Below are positions 45,823-57,691 of a stretch of DNA of 64,000 nucleotides, piece by piece. Position 1 is the stretch's first letter; each line of letters opens with the position of its first letter. The position numbers were made by a program, and so were the translations under genes. The DNA is from Aureobasidium sp. EXF-3400 (Eukaryota; Ascomycota; Dothideomycetes; Dothideales; Saccotheciaceae): the NCBI GenBank assembly GCA_024195585.1, contig SWBL01000120.1:62001-126000 (forward strand). The letters are read 5' to 3'. Below the pieces are notes generated by a model. The model ran no database searches, was not told the origin of the DNA, and saw nothing but the letters and a program-made list of their open reading frames with translations.

Positions 45823-47111
45823 TCAGAAGTTCTGCGCAATACCACTGTTTCCTGGCTGGTAATTGCCTCCAGCCTCGATACGTGTATTCCTTCTAGCACT
45901 CACGTCACGAACGATCGGCATACCACTGTCACCGCCACCATACGAGCCATCGCCGTACGGGCCGTGCTGCCCAAAGCCACCGTAACTGCCTCCATACATT
46001 TCTGTAGGCGAGTAGGCTTGGTTCGATTGCCCAACACCCGCCGAGACGTCGGAACGCTCGCTATGGTTGCCAGCAGAATAAGACGACGAGGCATTGGAAG
46101 GTCCACGGCGGATATCATTGTTGTTGCGGTGGGCTCCAGCGACAGGGGCTGCACCAAGAGCACCAAGATCGTCGCTGCTGAAAGTTTCGCGCTGATTCAT
46201 AAGAGTGTCGCCACTGTGTCCGTCCGAGAAGTTGTTGCCAGTAGGACTGCCAGGCATGAAGCCGCCAGGCTGACTTCCAGTATCGCTCAAGCCAGCGGTT
46301 TGACCGCCAGAGAGGGTGGTTGAAGCCTTGCGGTTCGACATGGAGGTATTGCCCCAGCCACGGTAGCCGCCATTAGAATCCTCGGCCATTTCAGATCCAT
46401 CAGCAGCGACAACAGGCAGCGTAGGGTCGTTGTTGGGATTGTAGCCGTACTCTTCGACTTCTTTTCGGCGCTCCTCCTTGGCGATCTTTCCTTGCTTGCG
46501 CTTCCTCCAGAAGAACAGGCCAGCGAGAACCAGCAGTGCAACAACTACAACAGGAACGACGACGGCAATGGCGGTCTTTCCGCCAGTGCTGAGGCCATGA
46601 CTGTTGTTTGAGCCATTTCTAGTGGTGCCGTTTGGTAGACTTCCAGCTGCTGAAGATGAAGAAGTGGCTGCAGAAGAGGCCGAAGAGCCTTTAGCGGCAG
46701 TGGTAGTTGAAGGAGTGTAGACGGAAGTGACGACAACTGTGACGGGGGCGTTGGAAGAACCACCGTTCGAAGCGCTTTCAGTGACGACGGAGGTGATGAG
46801 CTGAGTTGAAGGAGGTCGTGAAGAGGCAGATACGACCGAGGTGACGACGTTGGTCGAGGAGGGCTCGACGGTCACAGTGCTAGCGACCTGGGTTGCTGAT
46901 GAAAAGACCTCGGACGATACCGAAGATGCGACGACGGACGAGAAGGACGACTGGGCGGCATCTTGAGCCGTGGTTTGGGTTTGGGTTTGGGCTTGAGCGA
47001 AAGTGGTTGAAAGGAAAGTCGACGAGGCCGGCGTGGTAATGGCAGCTGTTGGATTGTCAGTCGCAAACAAAGAAGAGGGTGCACGGCCGCTTTACCTGTC
47101 GAGTTGGACAT
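45823..47111 (-). CDS. single-pass membrane protein with Ser/Thr-rich ectodomain (Mid2/WSC-like layout)
   Basis: Exons 47111-47096 and 47045-45823 give 412 residues. There is no N-terminal signal peptide (MSNSTAAITTPASS). A Ser/Thr-rich region of about 165 residues is followed by one membrane helix (AIAVVVPVVVVALLVLAGLF) and a basic stop-transfer RKRKQGK. The cytosolic tail is Gly/Ser/Asn-rich with repeated YGG motifs and ends NSGIAQNF. The layout matches fungal cell-wall stress sensors such as Mid2, but no WSC cysteine domain is present and the tail lacks a motif I can name. A wall-sensor role is inference. Confidence 0.78.
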
Positions 47112-48590
47112 GTCTGCGGTCTAGCAAAGCCAGGAGCGAGTCGATTGTTATCCGGCCGCGGAAGTCGGTCTCATGCGACAGAGAAGTGATACGGGCGATA
47201 CAGGTGTCGACAAGTGATGTGTAGGCGGCGACAAGAGCCGGAGTGAGATAGGGCTGAAGGTTGAATAGGTGGTTGAGAATGGGACTGCAAATGCAGGTCG
47301 AAGGGTATGCGTGTTGGAGACGTCCTTCCTCAGCGCGGCAGAGTCTTGTCTCAAGGCCAAGGGTCCCTGTTCATACGAAGAGCGGGATCTTCGTGTTGGC
47401 CCGCCTGTTTCCAAACCACGCTTGTCCTTCGATCTTTGATACGTGCGTCCAGCGATGATCGGGGTTATGCTTTGCTGTGCTCCTCTCCGTCTGCCTTTAT
47501 TAATTGCCACTTCTTGCTGCTCAAAAGACGTCAATCGAGACAACAAAATCACTGTCTGAGAAGCCGGGGCTGCCACAGTCTCGCAGTTGAGGTTTCATCC
47601 TCGCCCTCCTCGTTTGTGCCCTTGGCCAATCATTAAAGTTGAAGCCACGAACTATCCCTGTTTCGGATGCCTGCCGTGCCTCGTTCGAGCGTCTGCTGCC
47701 GACCAAACGTCACGGCAATCTGCTTGTTATCCATGGCAACCTGCTCTTCTGTTTGTTCCTCATCATCAGCGTCATCTCTACCAACTGTTACACCAATTTC
47801 ATGGCCAGAGCAACACCTCATTTCGAGCAACACGACTCGACCGTGGCTGGCCCTCCAAAACACAACGGCAAGGTTTGGCCAAGCTAGATCTAGCCGATGT
47901 ATGCGCGAGCACCTGATCCAACTATGCGCCCTGACTTTCGCTCCTTCCACAGTTGAACAAGGCTATTTTTTTGCTGCGATACTCGACACACTCATCATCA
48001 CACACAGCCTCCAGAAACAAAACTGCTACTGTAGTCCGTCACCTCGTGACTGCTGCGCAAAACATTTCAAAAATATCGCCAAGTCGTTTTTTCTGACGTT
48101 ACGCCGGCCTTATTGCGCTCCTAAAATAGATATCAAGGATGCTCTTGGCAGAGTAGGATCAGCTTGCCAATACAACGTCGCGAGAATTGCGATGATGCCA
48201 CTACACACCCGAGGGCACAGAAAAGGTCACGGTAGGTAACGGAGATTCGTGCAGCAACGACGCGTGTTTCTTTTCATTTTGATAGACTGGACAGCAAAAT
48301 CTTCCGAACCGCATCCCCGAAAAAACATAGCAACAAGAAGAGAAGAAAAGCTATCAACAGATAGAAAAGAATTGAAAAAAAAAAAAACATGCCACCGTTT
48401 CGTCCTTTTATGCTCAGGCACTGCCTGTCACATTTGCCTTTTTCCCCAATTCGTTGATAGAAATCATGCAAAGCGCCGAGCTCGCAGCGCTAGCGAAAGT
48501 GAGATACGAAATGAGTGAGTGATGGCCAGTCTACTCGACTTCGCAGAAGTAACTGAGTAGACTGGCATCGATTGCAGAGCAACGGTTGAC
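47112..48590. other. gene-free stretch upstream of the membrane-protein gene
   Basis: About 1.5 kb holds the long upstream region of the Mid2-like gene and the 3' flank of the next. Open frames of up to 190 codons on both strands overlap one another and show no domain. There is a poly(A) run near 48375. Confidence 0.4.
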
Positions 48591-49538
48591 TTAGTTCCAA
48601 GTCCAGGACATGCCAGCGACGCGGCCGTCACCGTTGTTGGTGACCGTGTTGAAGAAACCCTGGCTGAGATCAAGGTCGGCTTCGGCACAGCCAACACAGC
48701 GGTCGACGACCTTGGCTTGGTAGGATGATCCATCCTTGCCAGTGATTGTAACGTACTTGCCGCAAAGAGGGTTAAGGTTGGGGTTGGCAGTCTTGTACTG
48801 AGCATTGTCGAAGATGTCTTGGGAGATGGCGACGATAGCCTCATCGGAGGTGCTAGTCAATCCACAAGCACCCAGGCCAACGTCATACCAGGTCAGATCT
48901 CCAGTGTACTCAGTACCAGATGCAGCCAGACCGCTGCTGACGCCGGATCCAGATGAGGCGCTGGTAGTTGCGGCAGGGGCGCTGCTGGTAGTGCTAGTAG
49001 TGGGAGCAGCATAGACTGAAGTGCTCTCAATGGTGGGGGCAACATAGGTCGAAGTGGTCTCAGGTGCGACGTAGACAGAGGAAGTGGTAGGAGCAACGTA
49101 GACCTCCGAGCTGCTGGTAGTAGGAGCAACGTATACCTCGGAGCTGCTGGTGGTAGGGGCGACATAAACCTCAGAGCTGCTGGTGGTGGGTGCAACATAG
49201 ATGGAAGTGGTCGAGGGAGTAGGAGCGACGTAGACCGAGGTGCTCGATGGAGTAGGAGCAACGTAAGCAGAAGAGCTGGTGCTAGTAGAAACAACAGCAT
49301 CGGGAGTAGAGGTGGTGGAAGCCTTGGAGTGGAAGAACTGGTGTCCGTGTCTGCTGGAAGAGGTGGTGGTTGATACAGAGGTCTCCTCAGCGTCGGCCCA
49401 GACGGTCATAGTGACGGGAACAGTAACAACATCAGTTGCGATCTCAGTAACCCAGACGACATCACGCTTGTTAAGAGGCGCGGCGTTGGCGATGGCTCCG
49501 AAGAGTGCAGAAGCAGCGATGATTCCGAAGGACTTCAT
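48591..49538 (-). CDS. secreted double-psi beta-barrel (RlpA/barwin-like) protein with Ser/Thr repeats
   Basis: A single frame gives 315 residues. The start MKSFGIIAASALFGAIANAA is a clear signal peptide, followed by LNKR, a likely Kex2 site. Residues about 80-205 are a repeat region of YVAPT and TSSSEV units. The last 110 residues are the DPBB domain: GTEYTGDLTWYDVGLGACG, AIVAISQDIFD, NPLCGKYVTITGKDG and VVDRCVGCAEADLDLSQGFF. Related fungal proteins have been linked to wall loosening or papain inhibition; activity here is not predictable. It is probably O-mannosylated and wall-attached or secreted. Confidence 0.88.
   Translation of the reverse strand: MKSFGIIAASALFGAIANAAPLNKRDVVWVTEIATDVVTVPVTMTVWADAEETSVSTTTSSSRHGHQFFHSKASTTSTPDAVVSTSTSSSAYVAPTPSSTSVYVAPTPSTTSIYVAPTTSSSEVYVAPTTSSSEVYVAPTTSSSEVYVAPTTSSVYVAPETTSTYVAPTIESTSVYAAPTTSTTSSAPAATTSASSGSGVSSGLAASGTEYTGDLTWYDVGLGACGLTSTSDEAIVAISQDIFDNAQYKTANPNLNPLCGKYVTITGKDGSSYQAKVVDRCVGCAEADLDLSQGFFNTVTNNGDGRVAGMSWTWN
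49015..49280 (-). repeat. coding tandem repeat, YVAPTTSSSEV type
   Basis: A run of 10-14-residue units built on (S/V)YVAPT, with three adjacent near-identical 33-nt copies around 49092-49200, makes up the middle of the DPBB protein. Near identity suggests recent expansion and likely copy-number variation. Confidence 0.75.
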
Positions 49539-51877
49539 TTTGATAATGGTGATAAGAAAGGTTTGAAAGAGTGAAGCTGGTATTCCTTAGATTGATGGAA
49601 AGACTGAACGAATTGGCTAGCAATTCTGGGGTGGTTGAGACCGTGTAGGTGTGTGGGTAGTGAGTGAAAGAGTGTATAGGAATGCTTGATCCCTAGAACG
49701 AAGAAGGAGTGAATGGGGAGGAAATGAGAGTGAAAGTGAGATACACAACCGTAAGACTTCAAGCCTGTGAACGAGGAGAAAGCGCAGGTGGGTGGATGGA
49801 GCGTTCCTTCTTGTAGTTTGGCGAACACAGTGCCAAAGCACTCTGTGGAGTCCAATCGGTTTCTCAATGCGAGGCCGCTAGACGGTCCTCCCCTCCCGAG
49901 CTCAACCGGTACCTGTCTAGCGCTCCTTTCCCCTGGAGGCTTTTTTGGACGGACCCAATAACATGCGCCACATCCTTTCTGGGCCGGGTTGCGGGGTGGT
50001 TAGAGTCTTCTCTTGCATCTCAGCAAAAGAAGACGGCCCATTTGCATCGTTCGTATTCTCCACTGTCGCATGCTAGTCTGTTTGCACAAAAAAAAACTCT
50101 GCAGAGTTGGCTGGTGCAGAGACAAGACGTAACAAGTACTGTATTCAGTCGCGGTGCAACAAGTCGGTCCAATCTTGCGCATAGCCATGCAACCGCAGTA
50201 CGGTCTGTTGTGTCCGTGTGGCCATTCTTTCCTTTGTGCCTGGCGCCACACCAGTTTGAGTCTAGATCCCGAGGTTCTTAGAAAGCCACATGCTTTTGAT
50301 GTGTGTGGAGTGAGCGATCATTGGCCGGGTGATTCGGTAAAAAGTGATTAGCGTCAGGGGTGTGGATCTGACAACCATGGCAAAAAAACGTGTCCATCGT
50401 GTTCGTGCGCGGCCGCGGCGCAGTCGACTTCCACGTTTATCGATTGTCCCAGAAACACGTTTGTGCTGTCGCTGTCAGGACGCTCGCGCGAACTATCTTG
50501 CTGATTTGAGAACAGAAGTGATTCAGATGGAAGCTCATCTTGGGCTTCTATTGGCGATTGGGTTGAATGTGGCTTCTTCCAGAGTCGAATCATGTTCCCA
50601 GAGCATGAAGGTTGTTCCAGTTCGCGCTGGGGAACCGGAAGCCGTCAGTCCTTTGCGGACGTATGTCTCTGACCAGCCAGTCGTTACTCAACAAAGCCAA
50701 GTCGCCTCTACAAGGTACGATCGCAAGTCGCGCAGCGATGCACTGCATCGACCGGTCATAGAGTATTCACCCGCCTTGCGTCCTTGGTGTGGTCATTGAT
50801 GCCCGGTCTTTGCCTGCAAGTGGGGGGTACGGCATAAGTGGTGAGCCGAGTTCAGATATTCCACCACTCATGAGAGTTTCTCGAGTACAAAAGCACAAAA
50901 AAAAAGAGCCCTTGTCTCCGAGAATCGAATCGCCAAGAAAAAATCTGTTGAACCCAGTTCCAGTTGTCACTTCTTGCAAGTTTCGAAACCGAGCATGTTC
51001 CGAGGTTGATTGCATCAGAATTGTGCACGACATAATTGAGAGCTGTTGACGAGGCAAGAGCAATGCAGTCCAGTCTGAACCTGCAGTCGACACTGCGCCT
51101 GATTGCGAAGCAGGTATTGTCCTTCTGTGGTACAGCACATCACTTTGAGGATCTACGGCCTTATCAACATGGCCCATGCAGCACGTATACCGTAGACTCC
51201 GGGTGTCTGGCGCTTAGATTTCTGTGATCTCACGACAAACGAGCATGCGATTGGTCTCATCACACCATCCAAGCGCCGAACGACAGGAAAGTATATGTGA
51301 AGCTACTCTCGAGAGGCGACAAATTGGACCTGAGGCACTAGTCCGCTCAGAATCATTACCGAAACAATCTCATTATGGCAGTAGAGTGTTGTTCAAAGAA
51401 CCTTCATCTTCGACATCAGATCTAGACATAGGTTGGCATGGTTTTACTTCCTTGCTCTCTGTTAACACGACGGAGAAAGCTGGTTTGGACCATTCCTTGG
51501 ACACCTTAAGCCAGCTGTAGCCTTCGAGTCATCCAGATTGTCGGCATAAAAGATATACGCCTTGTTAACCTGCACTACACCCCAAAGAGTTTCTCATCCT
51601 TCAAGTTCCTTCTTGTCACTTGAGTATATTGCCTATCGAACGCCAGACTCTTTTGGAAGATGCGGGAAACCTTTCGGTGGTGATGATTGCCGCCAAACTT
51701 GTCCAGTCACTGTCGATCTTGCATACAACTGGCGCTTAATCTGAGGTTGCTACTGGCGCCGGATGGCTATGCGATCCACATTAGCATACTAAGTTTGAAC
51801 CACAGAGTATCAGCTAAGGTCACACGAAGGTATATCAGGACCAAATTCCCACTAGAATATCTTCCTATCAAGAATAG
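49539..51877. other. gene-poor stretch
   Basis: The first few hundred bases are the upstream region of the DPBB gene. A plus-strand frame from ATG at 50377 to 50799 (140 codons, Arg-rich start MAKKRVHRVRARPRRSRL) is the only notable open frame; it has no recognised domain and may be chance. No tRNA or transposon signature was found. Confidence 0.35.
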
Positions 51878-54287
51878 TTGGACGTTATGGCTTCTGACAG
51901 AGTTTTGCGTAGCTTCGCGTCACAGACACATGGTCAAAGAACTGGATCATTACTTCCTTCCTACGAGTCGCTTCAAGATGGGTCGATCACACACACAATC
52001 CTAGTGCCAACCCTGCCTCGACATATGTACAATCAGATCTCAATGCTGTGGATCGCAGAAAAGTGCAGGCCAGCTCAACCACCCGAGCCTTTGAAGAGCG
52101 GATGTCCATCGAAGGCTGGCCAGTTGAACCTCGGAAACTAAGGGACAGGGCTGTACTGGCATTTTTCTTCAGTATCTGCGAAGCTCTGGTTACTCTCGCG
52201 CCGATAGCATTCATTAGTACGTTGGTTCAGAGATTGGCTGTGACGTTGACTAACCCTGTAAGTATTTGCTATTCTAGCAGCCAAGCTAGATGGAAAGCCC
52301 ACCGATGGCAATGGACTTGGTCATAATATTAGGATCATTACGCGTCTTGTAAGTTGAACACTTAATGTACTGAGATCCCCCACTTGCTATTCATGGCCCT
52401 CTCAACCACGGACACATGAGATTTTCTTGTGATATCGTTGCTTGATTGGCAAGGATGAAAAGTTGTGACGGGACAAGATGTCTCATTTATGCCAGTCTTT
52501 CGGTATCTGAATCACTGTTCACTCGCATTAACTGTCTCTTAATACACTGCATGCTAATGGAAACAGGGACCTTCCATATATCCAGTTTTGTATGCGGCAG
52601 TAGCGGGAAAATCATGAGAAACAATTGCGCGATACTACGCGGAGCGAGGAATGAAACTTGGTGTTCTGGAATTGCTTCTAGCAAGTCAGACAGTATGGGG
52701 AACATTCGAGAGTCAGATACTCTTGAGGCGCCTAACCCTCTTTGGTGCCCACCTGTTTCTTCTTTGGTGCTTGTCTCCTCTCGGCGGTCAAGCATCTCTC
52801 CGTATCCTAGAGATTACCACGGCAGCTCAAATCAACAGCGGCGAGCCGATCTTATACCTCCTAACCGGCGGTATGAACTCTCATGGTATAGAAAATGGTG
52901 TTCTCGCTACTGGTGATGCGGCTACCTCTTTGTCGGTCATCAACGCTTTATACAGTGCCGACTTACTCGCTCCTCTATCTGTCAAGAGTTCTAATGAGGA
53001 CACTTGGGGAAACATCAAGATCCCATGGCTGCCAGATCCGGAAGGATCTACGGAGAGCCCCTTGTCTGGTAACTGGAGTGTCGTTCCCGACCTCACCTCG
53101 ACTGACAACTACACTTCTCTTGTCGGACTCCCACTGGCTGGCTTGATCAGAAAGTCTCGGACCCCAACAAGATTTCACCTTCGACTATGCATATATGGAT
53201 CTCAAATGCCCTCTGCCAGCCTACAATATGTCGATGAAAGATCCCAAGTTCGTGCAACAGCTTGGTCTTGTCTGGTCTTCGAACAACAAGTCAATGTTCA
53301 CAAACGATGCCAAGAGCACCATCACCTCATTCTTCCTTGATACTCACACGCCAATGTCTAACAAGCGGGTGGACAACATCCTGCTTGATCAGAGCACTGC
53401 GACGCGTTCAGACGCATCCTTGCAAACCCCAAGGAACATCCTTTTCGGCAGCTTGAACTCGACATCATCAACAGTACTTTTCCGAAACTGCACTGTGAAG
53501 CTAGTCTACCTGGAAGCCCACGCTCATTGTATGGATAGCGGATGCAAGGTAGACGCGGTCCGTCCGTCCATTGAGTACCGGAACCGCAATCCGAATCTCA
53601 CGCTGCTTGAGTCTTTTGTTCTGAGTTATCATTTCATGCAAGATTTTCCGCTCGCGACTGGTAGCATCCACAACAGCGACACGTCACCAACGGAGTACTA
53701 TATTGAGGGAGCACATGTGCCCTTCGGTACGGCAATAGTAGCAGGGCTAGACGGCCTCGCGACCATTTCAAACGACGTCTTCGCTATGAGAATGGGGCAG
53801 CTGATGAATACCTACCTGCAACTGTCACTTGCTCCATTGGGCATACACAGACGACCTGCCTGATCAAAGTGGAAGTGTCTGGAAAACTTCGAACCAATCC
53901 ATCAACACAGAAGGTTATGACGATACTCTGCCACCATTCCTGCCGATCTCCTTTAACACCACGATTACAACTATCTCTGGTTCTCTTTCCTTCTGGTCTC
54001 GTCGTGTATACTTCTCATACTTGGGTCTGCGGGTACTGCTTTGCCACCTATGTAACACTCCTGACATGATGGGTTATGTCTCAAGTTTCACCTACAACAA
54101 TCCGTACATGAATGTACCGTCTGGTGGAGAGTCACTGGGAGCTATGGAGAGAGCACGCCTCTTGAGAGATGTCAAGGTCAAGATTGGTGATGCCAGAGCC
54201 GACGATGAAGTTGGGCATGTTGTCTTTGCAACTCTCGATTGTCCTGACTTGATCATAGATTTGAGCCTTGCGAGGCATTATAGATGA
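51878..54287 (+). pseudogene. decayed gene for a large fungal membrane protein (DUF3176-like)
   Basis: Fragments appear in the expected order of a fungal multi-pass protein. These are a first membrane helix (FFFSICEALVTLAPIAFI, about 52160-52217), YPVLYAAVAGKS, YAERGMKLGVLELLLASQTV, LWCLSPLGGQASLRIL, an ectodomain (NWSVVPDLTSTDNYTSLVGL, DFTFDYAYMDLKCPLPAYNM), and a C-terminal DMMGYVSSFTYNNPYMNV and AMERARLLRDVKVKIGD. The frame is broken by an in-frame TGA at 52615-52617, where CGA would fit, and by shifts near 53145 and 53820 and again in the last membrane segment. Introns at about 52218-52283 and 52350-52566 look normal. The family name is tentative; the decay is clear. Confidence 0.7.
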
Positions 54288-57200
54288 GCCATAAATAGTA
54301 CGCATAGCTGTTTTGACATCGATGGATAAAGTCCTGCTTGAAACACGATTTGGAATAGGGCTGTGGCACTAGATATCTAACATGAGCACAGGCAATAGTC
54401 GTAGAATACTACAATGGTCCATGCTGCGGCATCAACGCTTGAAAGTTTCTCTTGTTTCTACTGTCATTCTGACTACATTCATTCTGTCTGTTGTTCGCAA
54501 CGTCAGACATAGAACAGATGTCCCCGACTTCGGTCCTGATTTAGATCTTCGAAGAGTGTAGAATCAACACCTTAGCAAGATGTAACACGACATGCGGTGC
54601 AAGAATGGCTCATATTGCATCATGAAAGTGTTCTGTCACTGTTTGAGGGATAAACGAGATGTTTGATAAACGAAATGTTTAACGTGGTTGATAGGACAAC
54701 CCTGTCTTGAATATACTACGTCCTCGCTATCCAGACTTCAATATCACTGAGAGCTGCCATGCAGCCATACGAATGTTTCGCCACAGGATCGTTCTAGAAA
54801 TCAAGGTTGAAATGGTTCTACAGGACGCTTATGTGCAGAGGGGGTAGAAGATTCGCTGTCATATTTTCATTCATAGCTTTCTTGCCGACGACTAATAAGA
54901 TTCCGCTGTTAATGCGGAGATTCGAAAATCATCAATGCATCATATGTTGATTGATTTGGGTGAGGTATCTGCAGTTATTACTTTATCATGCTCGGCATGG
55001 ACCAGAACGCCGTTTGATGTGGAAGGACGATGCCTGACAAGCCAAAGTACAGTACCTGGCAATTTCGGGCTTCGGTTGATCTCTCGTGCCATACTGTGGC
55101 TGCAGACTGGTGTCACTGTCAGAGTAAGAGAGGGACAACCTCACAGGGAAGGTTATCAAGACAACGAGATCTAGCAACTGAGTTAGGCACGTCTTACCTT
55201 GATGAAATCTGCTAGGTTTCACTCGAGTACCCGACTCTCGCCATCGAAGCGATCCGGCGATTTATGCGGGAGGTCGGAATGCTTTCACGCCCAGACAACA
55301 CCATGACCAAGCACCATTGTACCCCGTCAAGCCCTGTTACCGGCCTCGTTTAGAGAGCTCCGAGCCTCTAATGCAGATCAGGGTAAAGGTCTCGCGGATA
55401 ATGGTGGTCACCGGGATTGACCTGGCTAGAAAGGTAGTGCTGTGCTGACTCTCGTGCTTGGACATCTGTTCAAATCGAGATGTGTTGAATCGATCAGATG
55501 ATCACTCCACGACTCGGTATCTCCACTTCGGCAAAGACGTGCCTTAATTCTTTCCAAGAAGCTCCCACGCAAGAGCAGAGTGCGTATTTCGAAATAGACT
55601 TCAAGGTTCAACTGCTCGAAAGCTGAAGGAATGAAGCTTTTGTACAGCTGTCTGTCTCTTGCCGAAGACCGATAGTGGTGTTGTCTAAATGCATACATAT
55701 GCCATGCTGAACCTTGACCGCCAGCCTCCGGCGGAGCAACCCCCGTCACCGCGGGTAGAAGCAGCATGCTCCCTACGAGTCGTTGACGACTCGGGAATCC
55801 TTATGATTCATTCGAGGACGGCTTGAGCCCGGGAACCAGGTGGAGAGAGACGTGTGCAACTGGACAATTGCAGGTTGCAGGTTGCAGGGCCTCCGCTGCG
55901 AGTGAGATCGTCATTGCAGCTGCGTCGTCTGAATTGAGGCGTATGCGCTGCCCCAGCCCGAGACTGGTTGTCCTGGACACGAACCCGAACTCGAGCGAAA
56001 GCCGACGGCACTTGATGGCAATATTGAAACGAAGACTTTGGGTGAGATGAGACACCATCGAGCGCCAGCAAAGGCAGGGCTCAATAGACGTTGAGGTTGA
56101 CTCGAATCTTTCAAATTCCGCGGCTGAATAACACGTGCCGACTCGGCGATGAAGAAAAAGGAAGAAAAAGAGGGTTAAGGCAGCGGGCCGTAGCCATACC
56201 AGATCAGAGTTCAATGCAAGACGTGGCTTTAGTGGTTTTGGATTTGCTTCCAATTCGGCACTTGTTGGACTTCTGACGTTGAAGGCAGTCCGCAACGGGT
56301 GGTCAACTTTCAAGGCAAGAGCGACATGCGAGTCATCGGCGTTGTTCAGCTCAGGCAGGGGCTGGAAGACCGCGACTTGCTTTAGCTACAAGTTTGTTGA
56401 TGGCAGCATCCTGTAGGAACAGCTGAGACAGCGCCGTCCGAGGAGCCCCTCTTCTTCCCAACGGCAATCTGCACGAGCGAGCATGCTTTTGACTCGCAAA
56501 GGGAAATTTGAATGCCGAGGCTTGCTGTGTCAGTTATTACTCGCTCGTTCAAGGTGCAGATTCTCTCCTGCAGCCTTCTCGACCGGGCTTGCATTAACCA
56601 GGCAGGAGTCGCGTCGTAATGCACGCTTGCATGCACGACATCCGCGCCGGTCGTGTCCTATAAATGCTATGCGACAGCTGGTGAGCATACTCTTGCGTTG
56701 GTACAAGCAAGGTCTTGTCGATGCAGAGGTGTCTGTCACTGGCACTTGCCTAGCCCGGATCGCTGGGTCGATCTGGTCACTATCCAACGGCGCGAAAGTT
56801 TCCTGGCTACTCATACTGTGCTGATTCGACGAAGCTGTCGTTTCGATATGGAGCTATCGAAGTGACTCCTTGACTCGTGCATAAGTCTGCTGGTGGCAAG
56901 GTAACTCTCAATGTTTGTTGTGGCAGTCAGATCACAAAGAAAAAGAGGTACTGTAAGACAAGAGACAGAAAATAAGCGGTTGATGAGCGATTGATTGATC
57001 GAAGGCATTTCCAAGTAGGAATTGAGGAGTAAGATGCTGTAAATCTCAAACAGGCCTATGTACAGACAAGTGGACCGAATCTCTCTATCTTCCCAGCCAT
57101 ACTGTGGTCAGTGTAATGTATAAACTCATTTTCCGTCCGTCTTCCACCCAGTAGCTGTACAGTTGGAAACGCCACCAAAACACCATCGCCCCATTACCGG

Positions 57201-57691
57201 AGCTGAATCGAAAGTAAGAACAAAAGAAAACCGAAATTGCTTGAAACAACTTCTGCCAGGTTGAGGCGCGCTGTCTACGCCAGCAAAACAAGAAAAGGCG
57301 CGGCGCAATGAGATGTGAAAAGCGCTATATGCGAATCTGCTGGAAAGATAAAAGATGATGTGGATATGTGCAAGATGCAATAGATGCAGGAAGAAGGTAT
57401 CGCGCCTTCTTGAGCAAAGATCGACAAAACAGTGGTCCTTTCTGCCGGACTGGGGTATGAAACTGAGACTTGGGAGTCGAAAGAAAATGTAAAGACAAAA
57501 ACAAGATGCCGATGTGACGCTAAGAAATGCTGAAAGCTAGATGATGGTGATGATCGAACTCCAGAGTGTGACAAGCACATAACCGGTATGTACAACGCGC
57601 GAAAGCCAAATCAGTACAGCATATGCAGTGGACTAACAAACAATGCCTGTTAGCTCAGAAGCAACGGCACAAGGATGCAGGTAGCAACGAA
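54288..57691. other. gene-poor stretch, nothing recognised
   Basis: About 3.4 kb contains only short overlapping open frames on both strands; the longest is a 170-codon minus-strand frame at 55801-56313 without similarity. The last 600 bases are the 3' flank of the kinase gene. Older gene remnants cannot be excluded by eye. Confidence 0.4.

Noticed and set aside
47667..48239. 190-codon plus-strand frame
   Set aside because: Cys/Ser/Pro-rich composition without conserved motifs; it overlaps other frames of similar length and sits in a long promoter region.
55801..56313. 170-codon minus-strand frame
   Set aside because: No recognisable domain and several overlapping frames on both strands, the picture expected of noncoding sequence.
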